This document shows positions 47,337 to 55,837 of a stretch of 64,000 nt of DNA, piece by piece (position 1 is the first letter of the stretch; each line of letters opens with the position of its first letter). The notes under the pieces were generated by a model, which did not search any database, was not told the DNA's origin, and saw only the letters and a list, made by a program, of their open reading frames with translations. Source of the DNA: G965199725 sp965199725. GTDB lineage: Bacteria > Pseudomonadota > Gammaproteobacteria > Nitrosococcales > Methylophagaceae. The stretch lies in contig OZ241321.1 in assembly GCA_965199725.1 (NCBI GenBank), forward strand, positions 744,001 to 808,000, in the 5' to 3' direction. The position numbers and the translations under genes were made by a program.

Positions 47337-48787
47337 TGCAGTTTCTGACTATACAACGCATACTTGGCATGTTATTAAGTGTATTCAGTCTTACATTGCT
47401 ACCGCCTATTGCGGTGTCTCTATTTTACCAAGATGGTTCAACAGAAGCATTTGTATCAGCTTTTTTCATGTTATCCATCGCTGGCTTGATTGTTTGGCTT
47501 CCAGCAAGAAATCACCGTAAAGAATTAAAAGCACGTGACGGTTTTTTGGTGGTCATCATGTTCTGGATTACCTTAGGTATATCTGGAGCGGTGCCTTTCT
47601 TTCTGACCCAGGTGCCAGCTATGTCATTTACTGATGCGGTTTTTGAATCAATATCTGGCTTAACAACAACAGGAGCAACAGTATTAACCAACCTGGATGA
47701 CCTGCCACGAACAGTATTATTCTATCGGCAGTTTTTACAATGGTTAGGTGGCATGGGAATCGTAGTGCTGGCAGTCGCCATTTTGCCACTACTTGGTGTT
47801 GGTGGTATGCAGCTTTATCGTGCTGAAACGCCCGGGCCAATGAAAAACGCCAAACTCACTCCGCGAATTACTGAGACAGCAAAAGGGCTCTGGTACATTT
47901 ATGTCGCCATGACCGTCGCATGTGCAGTCGCTTATCATCTGGCTGGTATGACTTGGTTTGATGCGATTGGGCACAGTTTTTCAACTATTGCAATAGGTGG
48001 TTTTTCTACACATGACGCCAATATAGGATTTTTCAATAGTGCTACTATTGAAATGATTGCTGTGATATTCATGCTGGTTGCTGGCATGAATTTCTCATTA
48101 CATTTTCTGGCATGGCATAACAAGTCATTAAAGCATTATCTAGCTGACTCAGAATTGAATACTTACCTAGTGATTCTGTTCATTATTTCTATGATTACTA
48201 TAGTCTATCTATATTTTACTTATACATTTGCAGAGCCGTGGAATGCTATTCATCAGGGTATATTTCAAGCAGTATCAATAGGCACTACTGCTGGCTTTAC
48301 GACCACAGATTATTCCTTGTGGCCAGGGTTTTTGCCTATTTTATTACTGATGACGAGCTACATTGGTGGTTGCGCAGGATCTACAGGGGGCGGTATAAAG
48401 GTGATTAGGATTATGCTGCTGTTTAAGCAGGGGTATCGCGAAGCATTACACTTAATCCATCCAAATGCTGTATACGCGATTAAAATCAACAAAAAAGCTC
48501 TGCCGGCAAAAGTTGTTGGCGCAGTATGGGGGTTTTTTGCTCTTTATGTATTTTGCTTTAGTATTATCCATATACTGTTAATGTCTACGGGTATTGATGT
48601 AGTGACATCATTTTCAGCGGTGACTGCATGTCTGAATAATTTAGGACCAGGTTTAGGTGAGGTTGGCAGCAATTATGGTGCTATTAGTGCGCCTGCTAAG
48701 TGGTTATTATCATTAGCAATGCTACTGGGAAGATTAGAAATTTTTACGCTGCTCGTGGTGCTGATGCCGGCCTTCTGGAAGAAATAG
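47336..48787 (+). CDS. trkH: Trk potassium uptake protein TrkH
   Basis: 483 residues from the ATG at 47336; a longer frame would begin inside lnt. The four pore loops are seen: LTTTGATVLTNLDD, STIAIGGFSTHD, SIGTTAGFTTTDY and CLNNLGPGLGEVG. Each holds a filter Gly. GCAGSTGGGIKVIR is typical of TrkH. It needs TrkA, which is not in the window. Coupling to lnt by TAATG is a local arrangement. Confidence 0.95.
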   Translation: MQFLTIQRILGMLLSVFSLTLLPPIAVSLFYQDGSTEAFVSAFFMLSIAGLIVWLPARNHRKELKARDGFLVVIMFWITLGISGAVPFFLTQVPAMSFTDAVFESISGLTTTGATVLTNLDDLPRTVLFYRQFLQWLGGMGIVVLAVAILPLLGVGGMQLYRAETPGPMKNAKLTPRITETAKGLWYIYVAMTVACAVAYHLAGMTWFDAIGHSFSTIAIGGFSTHDANIGFFNSATIEMIAVIFMLVAGMNFSLHFLAWHNKSLKHYLADSELNTYLVILFIISMITIVYLYFTYTFAEPWNAIHQGIFQAVSIGTTAGFTTTDYSLWPGFLPILLLMTSYIGGCAGSTGGGIKVIRIMLLFKQGYREALHLIHPNAVYAIKINKKALPAKVVGAVWGFFALYVFCFSIIHILLMSTGIDVVTSFSAVTACLNNLGPGLGEVGSNYGAISAPAKWLLSLAMLLGRLEIFTLLVVLMPAFWKK

Positions 48788-48854
48788 TTTGCCAAGAGAT
48801 AGTAGTAGATAAGCGCAAGTACATATGTTAAAAATAACGGAAAAAAATTAACCC

Positions 48855-48884
48855 TTGCTGTCAGTGCGCTCCATCAAGTAGAAT
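48855..48884 (+). promoter_or_regulatory. Sigma-70-like promoter of rpmE
   Basis: TTGCTG at 48855-48860 and TAGAAT at 48879-48884 are separated by 18 bases, and the rpmE start is 62 bases downstream of the -10 box. Confidence 0.5.
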
Positions 48885-48946
48885 TACTGATTATGAGCGG
48901 TGCAATTTCAATGCTCAACCACAATGATAACCTTGCAGGACTAAGT

Positions 48947-49147
48947 ATGAAAGCAGATATCCACCCAGACTATTATGAAATTGACGTTACCTGTAGTTGC
49001 GGTAATGCTTTTAAGACCCAATCTACCCGTAGCAGCACCTTGACATTAGATGTATGCGCAGAGTGTCATCCATTTTATACTGGCAAGCAAAAGGTAGTAG
49101 ATACTGCAGGTCGCGTTGATAAATTTCGCCAGAAGTACGGAAAATAA
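48947..49147 (+). CDS. rpmE: 50S ribosomal protein L31 (zinc-binding form)
   Basis: 66 residues from the ATG at 48947, chosen because AGGA lies just upstream and the protein then starts MKADIHPDYYEIDVTCSCG as usual. The zinc ligands are present: CSCG near residue 16 and CAECHPFYTGKQK near 37. This is therefore the C+ form, normally replaced by a zinc-free paralogue under zinc shortage. It ends GRVDKFRQKYG. Confidence 0.95.
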   Translation: MKADIHPDYYEIDVTCSCGNAFKTQSTRSSTLTLDVCAECHPFYTGKQKVVDTAGRVDKFRQKYGK

Positions 49148-49259
49148 GCGTAAACCAAATTAGCAGTATTCAGTTCAATATGAGATACTGTGATCTTGAT
49201 CAGTATCATAACCGGAAATCAGGACGTGCTTCCCCTCTTATGTTAATAGGGAATTGCGC

Positions 49260-50487
49260 TGTGCCTAGTCTGGGGGTTGCGCACCTAACCCGACTTGTTC
49301 GAACCAACCATCGCCCTAAATCATCAAGCAGTAAGGTCGTTATAGCGACGAAGCACTACAAAACTAGGCTCAAGCTGTTGGCGATAAACTAGCAAAGATC
49401 AGCCATTTTCAGCAATTAATTTATCGCTTTACAGTATTATTGGATTCGCCGATAATCAACCCATTCGCATTGCTTGGTGGTCACATATATTTACTTGTGG
49501 CATGACGGTCTATTTAAACTCAGAAGCATAACTAGCTGCAGTATTGGAGCATGAAATCGCTTACGTTACTCACGTTATGGAGTAAGACAACAAAGTTACA
49601 CATGTTGTTAATTTTGGTTACAAGCTTGGTTTCATCTTTCTTCTCCAAATTACGCGTCGCTGGATCACAACAATTATTTAATCTGTTCGGAGGGTTCCTT
49701 ACAAATAGGGTATGGTCGTGAACATGAATTGGAAGCAGATGGTTTAAGCGCAACCTATCTTGCTCGCGCTGGTTATGAAGCTCAAGGCAATGATTGAGGT
49801 TATCAGTGTACTGAAAAACCATGAAGCTCCCCCTTTGCAAAAAAACGAAAAATAAGGACAAAAGGTACGCAGCTACTACAGTTTATTTGCCAGCCACACA
49901 GATAATCATACTCGGCTGTATGCAGATAGTAGACGAACCCGAACAATTTGCTGGCATCCGATAGGAAGCTACTCCGGGCGGTATCTACTTAAACAGGATT
50001 AATAAATTAACTTTTGCTGACCGTGAATAACAAGGTATTATGTAGTCGCCATTTTTACCACATGGTTACGGGTTTTGCTGTTAACTTTCCTGCTGGCCGG
50101 CCGGCAAATAAATAACCTTCCAGATAACTTACAAGCAATATCATATGGGGGCAAAGCTATTATTGAGTTAGGTGTAATAGATCGCAGTTTCCATCAATTA
50201 TCACCTTGGCAATTTATCGCAAAATGCTTGAAAGGTAGATAAATTCACTGCTGGAGAACTACTAAATGCGGATGGATTGGAAGGGGCTATACCGGACTAT
50301 TTAAGCATCAAAACAAGCAGATTCAGGTGGCTGTAATTTATCTGTACGACCAAGCCTTTGTGTTTTTTGCCGGAACAGAAAAAGCGTAATATTTACCCAA
50401 TTTGACAATCAATTTCTGGCAACAATAAACAGTATTCATCAGCTACGCGAAGATGAAATAATGCTGGCAGAAAAACTAAACGATTAG
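49260..50487 (+). pseudogene. Decayed M48-family zinc metalloprotease (BepA-like lipoprotein)
   Basis: Pieces of one protein occur in order in shifting frames. GGCAPNP is a lipobox-like start. AQAVGDKLAKISHFQQLIYR is followed by FTVLLDSPIINPFALLGGHI (about 49370-49490). HEIAYVTH (49550-49573) stands where an active protease has HEIAHVTA, and YGREHELEAD (49711-49740) holds the third metal ligand. QAMIEVISVLKNHEAP appears after another shift, and FDNQFLATINSIHQLREDE ends it. Many stops and frameshifts lie between, and the second His of the HExxH motif is Tyr. The gene is therefore inactive. Its stop overlaps the mrcA stop region on the other strand by four bases. Confidence 0.88.
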
Positions 50488-52925
50488 AATAATTCAACAG
50501 CATCAGGGCTTGCAATAGGATGATTATAAGTGTCTTTAGGTGCTTGTGGCGCGAATTCTTTGGGAACATACTGCTTACGAAAGGTTTCATAGACGGGGTC
50601 ATCAGTCTCAGGACGCGCCAATAAGCCAGTCATAGAATCTATCGGAACAGTTACCATGCCAGCAGGCTGTTTTAGCGGTTCTTCAGGCACATCTTTAAGC
50701 GCTGCTCCCATAAACTTAATCCACATAGGTAATGCAACCTTGCCACCAGTTTCATAGCGTCCTAATGTTCTGGGAGAATCAAAGCCAACCCAGGAAATGG
50801 CGACTAGTTCTGGATGAAAACCGTTGAACCATGCATCAACCTGATCGTTAGTCGTACCGGTTTTGCCAGCAAGATCGCTGCGACCTAGCTGCATTGCTTT
50901 ACGCCCGCTACCAAAACGTACAACATCGCGCAATAAGCTGTTCATAATATAGTTATTTTGCGCTGTCATGATGCGCTTGGCAGGCGCAAGGCCGTAGTGT
51001 GCAATAAGATCAGCCTTGGTAACTGTACCACTATCTGGCTGACCAGTAACACACATTTCACAAACAGTATCAGGCTGTGCTTGCATAATCACATTACCGC
51101 CTGCATCTTCAATGCGTTGAATAATGTACGGCTCAATACGATAGCCGCCGTTTGCTAACGCAGCATAAGCACGCGCCATATCCCACGGTGAAGCACTACC
51201 ACTGCCTAATGCAAGCGACAAATTGTGTGGCATCTGACCAAGATTGAAGCCAAAACGAGCAATATAATCTCTGGCATAGCCAGCAGTAATGGCACGTAGC
51301 AGACGAATAGAAACAAGGTTTCGGGAATGCGCCAATGCCACCCGCAAACGAGTTGGACCAAAAAATTTGCCGCTATAATTTTCAGGACGCCAGACATTTT
51401 CCAGACCGCTATCATTAAAAACAACCGGCGCATCGTTAATTATACTCGCAGCGGTATAGCCTTTTTCAAGCGCAGCAGAGTAAATAAACGGCTTAAACCC
51501 TGACCCTGGTTGTCGGCGAGACTGGATTACACGGTTAAACTTGTTATTAAAATAATCAAAGCCGCCTTTCATTGCAGTAACAGCGCCATCAAAAGGCGAC
51601 ACTGCAATCAAAGCGCCTTCAATCTCTGGCATCTGCGCCAGACGCCATTTATTGTACTCATCTCTAACAACCCAAATAATATCACCATTACTCAGCACAT
51701 CAGTTACTTTTTGTGGCTTTTTACCGCGCTTATCAACACTTAATTGCTTGCGCGCCCAGCCAATTGACTGTAGCGATAGCTCGCTGACACCGTGATCCTT
51801 GATGTAGATTGTTGCAGCGGTATCAGTGACATCGACAGCAAGTGCTGGTTGCAGCGGCCCTATTGATTGCTGCTGACTGAGAGCTACTTGTAACTGTTTA
51901 TCATCACTATCCTCATCAATAGTTATACTAGATATAACACCTCTATAACCATGTCGCTTGTCATATGACAATAGCGCAGCTTGTAAGGCTGAATTGGCTG
52001 CTTCCTGATGCAACGATCGGACAGTAGTATAAACCCTAAATCCCGAACTATAAATACCTTCACCATGTTGCCTAATAAGCTGGTTACGGACCATCTCAGC
52101 AACAAAAGGTGCGTACACTTCAACTTTACGATTATGGTGGCGGGCGGTAATGGGTGTTTTTGTTGCTACAAGATACTCCTGTTGGTCAATATAGCCGACC
52201 TCCCACATGCGTCGTAACACATAGTTACGCCGCAACTTTGCACGACTGGGGTTAACTATAGGGTTGAATCTTGACGGCGCTTTAGGCAGTCCGGCAATCA
52301 TGGCAATTTCAGCCAGCGTAAGCTCTGACAGCGGTCGGTCATAATAGATCTTGGCGGCGGCAGCAATCCCATAAGCACGTTTGCCCAGATAAATCTTATT
52401 CAAGTATAGTGTCAGTATTTCTTCTTTGCTAAGCAATTTTTCTATTTGAAAAGCAAGAATAATTTCATTGAGTTTGCGCAAATAAGTCTTCTCGTTGCTG
52501 AGAAAAAAGTTTCTGGCAACCTGCATGGTAATTGTACTACCCCCTTGGGTCTTTTGTCCCGTTGTCAGCAGCGAATAAAGTGCCCTTGACAAGCCGCGGT
52601 AATCAACACCAGAATGATCAAAAAAATGATCATCTTCAGATGCAAGAAAGGCATGAATAAGCTGCTTGGGAATAGCATTATAATCAACAGGAATACGTCT
52701 TTTTTCACCAAATTCAGCAATCAGCAAGCCTTCAGCACTGAATATATGCACAGGCACTTGAAATGTCGTTTTTTTCAGTATCTGCGCTGACGGCAATGTT
52801 GCTGCTAAATAAAAATAAACGACTGCTAATGCAACTGATGCTATTATAGGCAGAATAAACATGAGGCGTTTGAGTAAATAAAGCATGATTGTAAAGCTAT
52901 TTTTTATAGTATACACTTTAACCAT
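50484..52925 (-). CDS. mrcA: Penicillin-binding protein 1A
   Basis: 813 residues from the first ATG; an ATG 13 codons later (52886) gives the usual short tail before the membrane helix and may be the true start. It is a bifunctional peptidoglycan synthase. Glycosyltransferase domain: ASEDDHFFDHSGVDYRG (catalytic Glu), GGSTITMQVARNFFL. Transpeptidase domain: SxxK in PGSGFKPFIY, SRN in AHSRNLVSIR, KTG in LAGKTGTTNDQVDAWFNG. An OB-like domain lies between them. It is divergent from pilM, the standard arrangement in gammaproteobacteria. Confidence 0.95.
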   Translation of the reverse strand: MVKVYTIKNSFTIMLYLLKRLMFILPIIASVALAVVYFYLAATLPSAQILKKTTFQVPVHIFSAEGLLIAEFGEKRRIPVDYNAIPKQLIHAFLASEDDHFFDHSGVDYRGLSRALYSLLTTGQKTQGGSTITMQVARNFFLSNEKTYLRKLNEIILAFQIEKLLSKEEILTLYLNKIYLGKRAYGIAAAAKIYYDRPLSELTLAEIAMIAGLPKAPSRFNPIVNPSRAKLRRNYVLRRMWEVGYIDQQEYLVATKTPITARHHNRKVEVYAPFVAEMVRNQLIRQHGEGIYSSGFRVYTTVRSLHQEAANSALQAALLSYDKRHGYRGVISSITIDEDSDDKQLQVALSQQQSIGPLQPALAVDVTDTAATIYIKDHGVSELSLQSIGWARKQLSVDKRGKKPQKVTDVLSNGDIIWVVRDEYNKWRLAQMPEIEGALIAVSPFDGAVTAMKGGFDYFNNKFNRVIQSRRQPGSGFKPFIYSAALEKGYTAASIINDAPVVFNDSGLENVWRPENYSGKFFGPTRLRVALAHSRNLVSIRLLRAITAGYARDYIARFGFNLGQMPHNLSLALGSGSASPWDMARAYAALANGGYRIEPYIIQRIEDAGGNVIMQAQPDTVCEMCVTGQPDSGTVTKADLIAHYGLAPAKRIMTAQNNYIMNSLLRDVVRFGSGRKAMQLGRSDLAGKTGTTNDQVDAWFNGFHPELVAISWVGFDSPRTLGRYETGGKVALPMWIKFMGAALKDVPEEPLKQPAGMVTVPIDSMTGLLARPETDDPVYETFRKQYVPKEFAPQAPKDTYNHPIASPDAVELF

Positions 52926-52949
52926 TTACTGGAAAGATGTTCATTCAGG

Positions 52950-52977
52950 TTGTTTGTTTGTTTTTTTTCAGTATAAT
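52950..52977 (+). promoter_or_regulatory. Sigma-70-like promoter of pilMNOPQ
   Basis: TTGTTT at 52950-52955 and TATAAT at 52972-52977 are 16 bases apart, 47 bases before the pilM start codon. It lies in the divergent mrcA/pilM gap and probably drives the whole pil-aro operon. Confidence 0.55.
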
Positions 52978-53024
52978 TTTAGTTAGTAGATTAGAAAGGG
53001 ATTGAGGGGGGGTAGCGCCTTAAT

Positions 53025-54086
53025 ATGTTCAGGCAAAAGAAACAACCTTTACTTGGGATAGATATTAGTTCTTCAGCAGTAAAAATGCTTGAACTTGCCA
53101 AAATAGGTAACCGATACGCTATTGAGTCGTATGCTGCTGAACCGTTGCCAATTAACACCGTGATAGAGGGGCGTATTGATAATATTGGTGAAGCAACTGG
53201 TGCAGTCAAACGGGCTGTCAAAGCTTCTGGTAGCAAAATAAAAGAGGTCGCAGCTGCAATCCCAGTAAGTGCGGCAATGAACAAGATAGTGGCCTTGCCC
53301 GCATCGCTATCTGAGCATGATATGGAAGATCAGGCCATTTATGAAGCAGAGAACTTTATTTCTCGCCCTTTAGATGAAGTTATGATAGGGTTTGATGTAT
53401 TAGGTCCTTCAGCACAAGGCACTAACAATGTTGATGTATTAATTGCGGCGGGGCTTACTGAAGTTGTTACCACATACACCACAGTTTTGAAGCAGGCAGG
53501 ATTAAAACCCGTAATCATTGATGTTGAATCGTATGCTGTAGAGAAAGCATTCAGCTTGATTGCGCGACAGTTACCGAATCATGGACAAGATCTAAACGTT
53601 GCGCTGATTGACGTGGGATCAACAACAACCGGACTGTATATAATCACTAATGGCGCTATAATATTCAACCATGAGCAACAATTTGGTGGTCTGGAATTGA
53701 CTGAAAATATAGAACGACACTATGGTATATCTTATCAGGAAGCTGGTCTAGCCAAAAAGAAAAGGGGGGAAGATGCGCTAGAGGGTTATGATTCGGCTGT
53801 ATTGAATTCTTTCAAAGATTCGATTGTTACTATAATAAAACGAGGGCTACAATTTTTCTACTCTAATTCTGTAGAACAGCGGTCAGTTGATTATGTTGTT
53901 TTGTCAGGCGGTTGTGCATTGATAGAAGGCATCGGAGAAACCTTAGAAAAAGAAATAGATATACCGACTTCTATAGCGAATCCCTTCTCAAATATGGTCT
54001 TCGGTCGAAATGTCGAAAGAGGTAAATTAAAACATGAAGAGCCCATGCTGCTGAGTGCGTGCGGATTAGCAATGAGGAGGCTATAG
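53025..54086 (+). CDS. pilM: Type IV pilus assembly ATPase-like protein PilM
   Basis: 353 residues. Actin-like fold: LGIDISSSAVKMLELAK at the N-terminus, ALIDVGSTTTGLYI in the second phosphate loop, VLSGGCALIEGIGETL near the end. PilM binds the cytoplasmic tail of PilN and links the inner-membrane platform. First gene of pilMNOPQ. Confidence 0.95.
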   Translation: MFRQKKQPLLGIDISSSAVKMLELAKIGNRYAIESYAAEPLPINTVIEGRIDNIGEATGAVKRAVKASGSKIKEVAAAIPVSAAMNKIVALPASLSEHDMEDQAIYEAENFISRPLDEVMIGFDVLGPSAQGTNNVDVLIAAGLTEVVTTYTTVLKQAGLKPVIIDVESYAVEKAFSLIARQLPNHGQDLNVALIDVGSTTTGLYIITNGAIIFNHEQQFGGLELTENIERHYGISYQEAGLAKKKRGEDALEGYDSAVLNSFKDSIVTIIKRGLQFFYSNSVEQRSVDYVVLSGGCALIEGIGETLEKEIDIPTSIANPFSNMVFGRNVERGKLKHEEPMLLSACGLAMRRL

Positions 54087-54671
54087 TTGGCAAACATTAA
54101 CTTACTTCCATGGAGAGAAGAGAGACGGCAAAAGCAGAAGCAGCGACTTATTATGATATCGTTGTTCAGTGTTGCGGTAGCGACGATGGTGGTTTATTTT
54201 AACATGTTATCTGCTGAGAAAATGCTTGATGACCAGATAAAACGAAATAAATTTCTGCAAAATCACACAAATAAATTAGAGCAGACAAGAGCAGAAATAA
54301 TCGCACTGGAAGGACAGAAAAACGATCTAGTGTCAAGAATTTCAATTATTCAAAATCTACAAATCAGTCGTCCTAAAGTAACTAAAATATTGGATGCAAT
54401 ACCTAAAGTTATACCTGATGGCGTATACATTGAAAAAATGCAAAGAGCTGGTAACCAGTTTACACTAAATGGTGTTGCAGATTCTAATCCACTCATATCA
54501 ATTTTTATGAGAAAATTGGCTGAGCATCCTGAATTTGAGGATGCAAATTTAGAAGTTGTTGAGCGTAACGATGGTGATAGTGATGGTCAATCACAAAAAT
54601 TCACCCTGCTGGTCTATGAGTCAGTGCCTGAGCTTAGCGAACCTGATACTGAAATAGACATGGAAATCTGA
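54087..54671 (+). CDS. pilN: Type IV pilus assembly protein PilN
   Basis: 194 residues. The start is TTG, directly after the pilM stop, with a perfect AGGAGG seven bases upstream; it places the conserved PilM-binding motif NINLLPWREERR at the very N-terminus. One membrane helix (about 20-40), a coiled coil, then a ferredoxin-like periplasmic domain. The stop shares one base with the pilO ATG (TGATG). Confidence 0.94.
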   Translation: MANINLLPWREERRQKQKQRLIMISLFSVAVATMVVYFNMLSAEKMLDDQIKRNKFLQNHTNKLEQTRAEIIALEGQKNDLVSRISIIQNLQISRPKVTKILDAIPKVIPDGVYIEKMQRAGNQFTLNGVADSNPLISIFMRKLAEHPEFEDANLEVVERNDGDSDGQSQKFTLLVYESVPELSEPDTEIDMEI

Positions 54672-55252
54672 TGAATATCAATTCTTTTAACTTTAACGAA
54701 CAACCGTTTATCGCCAAGGCGATTGAGGCTTGCTTGCTGTGCTTAGTAGCAGTATGGGGAGGGGGCTACCGCTTCCTTGTCGCTGATAAAAAAGATGAGT
54801 TGGTGGTCGCAGAAATGGAAGAAAAGCAATTAAAACAAGATATCAAACTCAAGCAGAAGCAAATGATGAACATGGATTCATACAAAGACCAGATACAGGA
54901 GACCGAGGCAGCGCTCTCCCTGCAATTACAGCAACTACCAACAAAAAGTGAAGTAGCAGAATTACTTAGTGATATATCACGAGCGGGGTTAGCAAATGGT
55001 CTGGCATTTGATTTATTTAGGCCTGGAAAGGTGCATGAATCTCAAGAACTAGATTTTTATGCAGAGTTACCTCTTACAATAAAGATAACGGGCACCTACC
55101 ATCAGCTTGGCCATTTTGTCAGCGAATTGGCCAGCTTGCCCCGTATTGTAACATTGCATAATTTCACAATTGCTCCAGCGAAAGAAACAAATCAAAAATC
55201 AGGCACAGTAACAATGACAGTTGCCGCGAAAACCTATCATTACTCTAACTAG
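54671..55252 (+). CDS. pilO: Type IV pilus assembly protein PilO
   Basis: 193 residues. One N-terminal helix (about 17-38), a coiled coil rich in Lys/Glu/Gln (about 45-90), then a ferredoxin-like periplasmic domain with SDISRAGLANGLAFDLF. It pairs with PilN to connect the motor platform to PilP. Confidence 0.93.
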   Translation: MNINSFNFNEQPFIAKAIEACLLCLVAVWGGGYRFLVADKKDELVVAEMEEKQLKQDIKLKQKQMMNMDSYKDQIQETEAALSLQLQQLPTKSEVAELLSDISRAGLANGLAFDLFRPGKVHESQELDFYAELPLTIKITGTYHQLGHFVSELASLPRIVTLHNFTIAPAKETNQKSGTVTMTVAAKTYHYSN

Positions 55253-55278
55253 TAAGTAAAAAATCTTAGACGTAAAAT

Positions 55279-55827
55279 ATGAAAGTCAGGCAAAAGTATA
55301 TTACCATATTAACGCTGGCGCTTCCCTTGATTCTGATAGGTTGCCAGCAACAAGAAAAAGAAGACCTGATAGCGTATATTAAATCTACTGAGACTGGATT
55401 TAATTCAGACATTAGCCCCATCCCGATAATGGCAATATATGAGGGGGTTCCATATACAGGTGGTCGCAACCCTTTCCTACCAACCGAAGAAGAGTCTGAT
55501 GAGCCATTGTATGATAACGAAGTGGCTTTTGGTAGTGATGCTCTTCGCCCCGATATAAAACGAAGAAAAGAAGCGTTGGAATATTATCCAGTAGGTGAGT
55601 TAAAGCTTGTCGGGATGCTTGCAAGAGAAAAAGCTTGGGCTTTAATAAAAGCACCTGATGGCATTATTCACAGAGTCACTGTAGGTAGCTATCTTGGCAA
55701 AGATCATGGTAAGATATTGACAGTGAATGAGGATAAGATAGTATTTAAAGAAATTGTGCAGGATGCCCGCGGCGCATATATGGAGCGCGATAGTTTTATG
55801 TTAACTGAAATTGGAAATAATAATTAG
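55279..55827 (+). CDS. pilP: Type IV pilus assembly lipoprotein PilP
   Basis: 182 residues. A lipoprotein signal ends at LILIGC (Cys about 22). The YTGGRNPFLP segment and the C-terminal beta domain (KLVGMLAREKAWALIKAPDG, then RVTVGSYLGKDHGKI) are characteristic. It links PilNO to the secretin PilQ. pilQ starts ten bases later. Confidence 0.94.
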   Translation: MKVRQKYITILTLALPLILIGCQQQEKEDLIAYIKSTETGFNSDISPIPIMAIYEGVPYTGGRNPFLPTEEESDEPLYDNEVAFGSDALRPDIKRRKEALEYYPVGELKLVGMLAREKAWALIKAPDGIIHRVTVGSYLGKDHGKILTVNEDKIVFKEIVQDARGAYMERDSFMLTEIGNNN

Positions 55828-55837
55828 AGGACAACAA

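Noticed and set aside
49279..49300. tRNA T-loop-like GTTCGAACC
   Set aside because: No surrounding cloverleaf could be folded; the stretch lies in the M48 protease relic.
53891..54097. Short antisense frames in the pil and aro genes
   Set aside because: They are shadows of conserved genes with no independent evidence.
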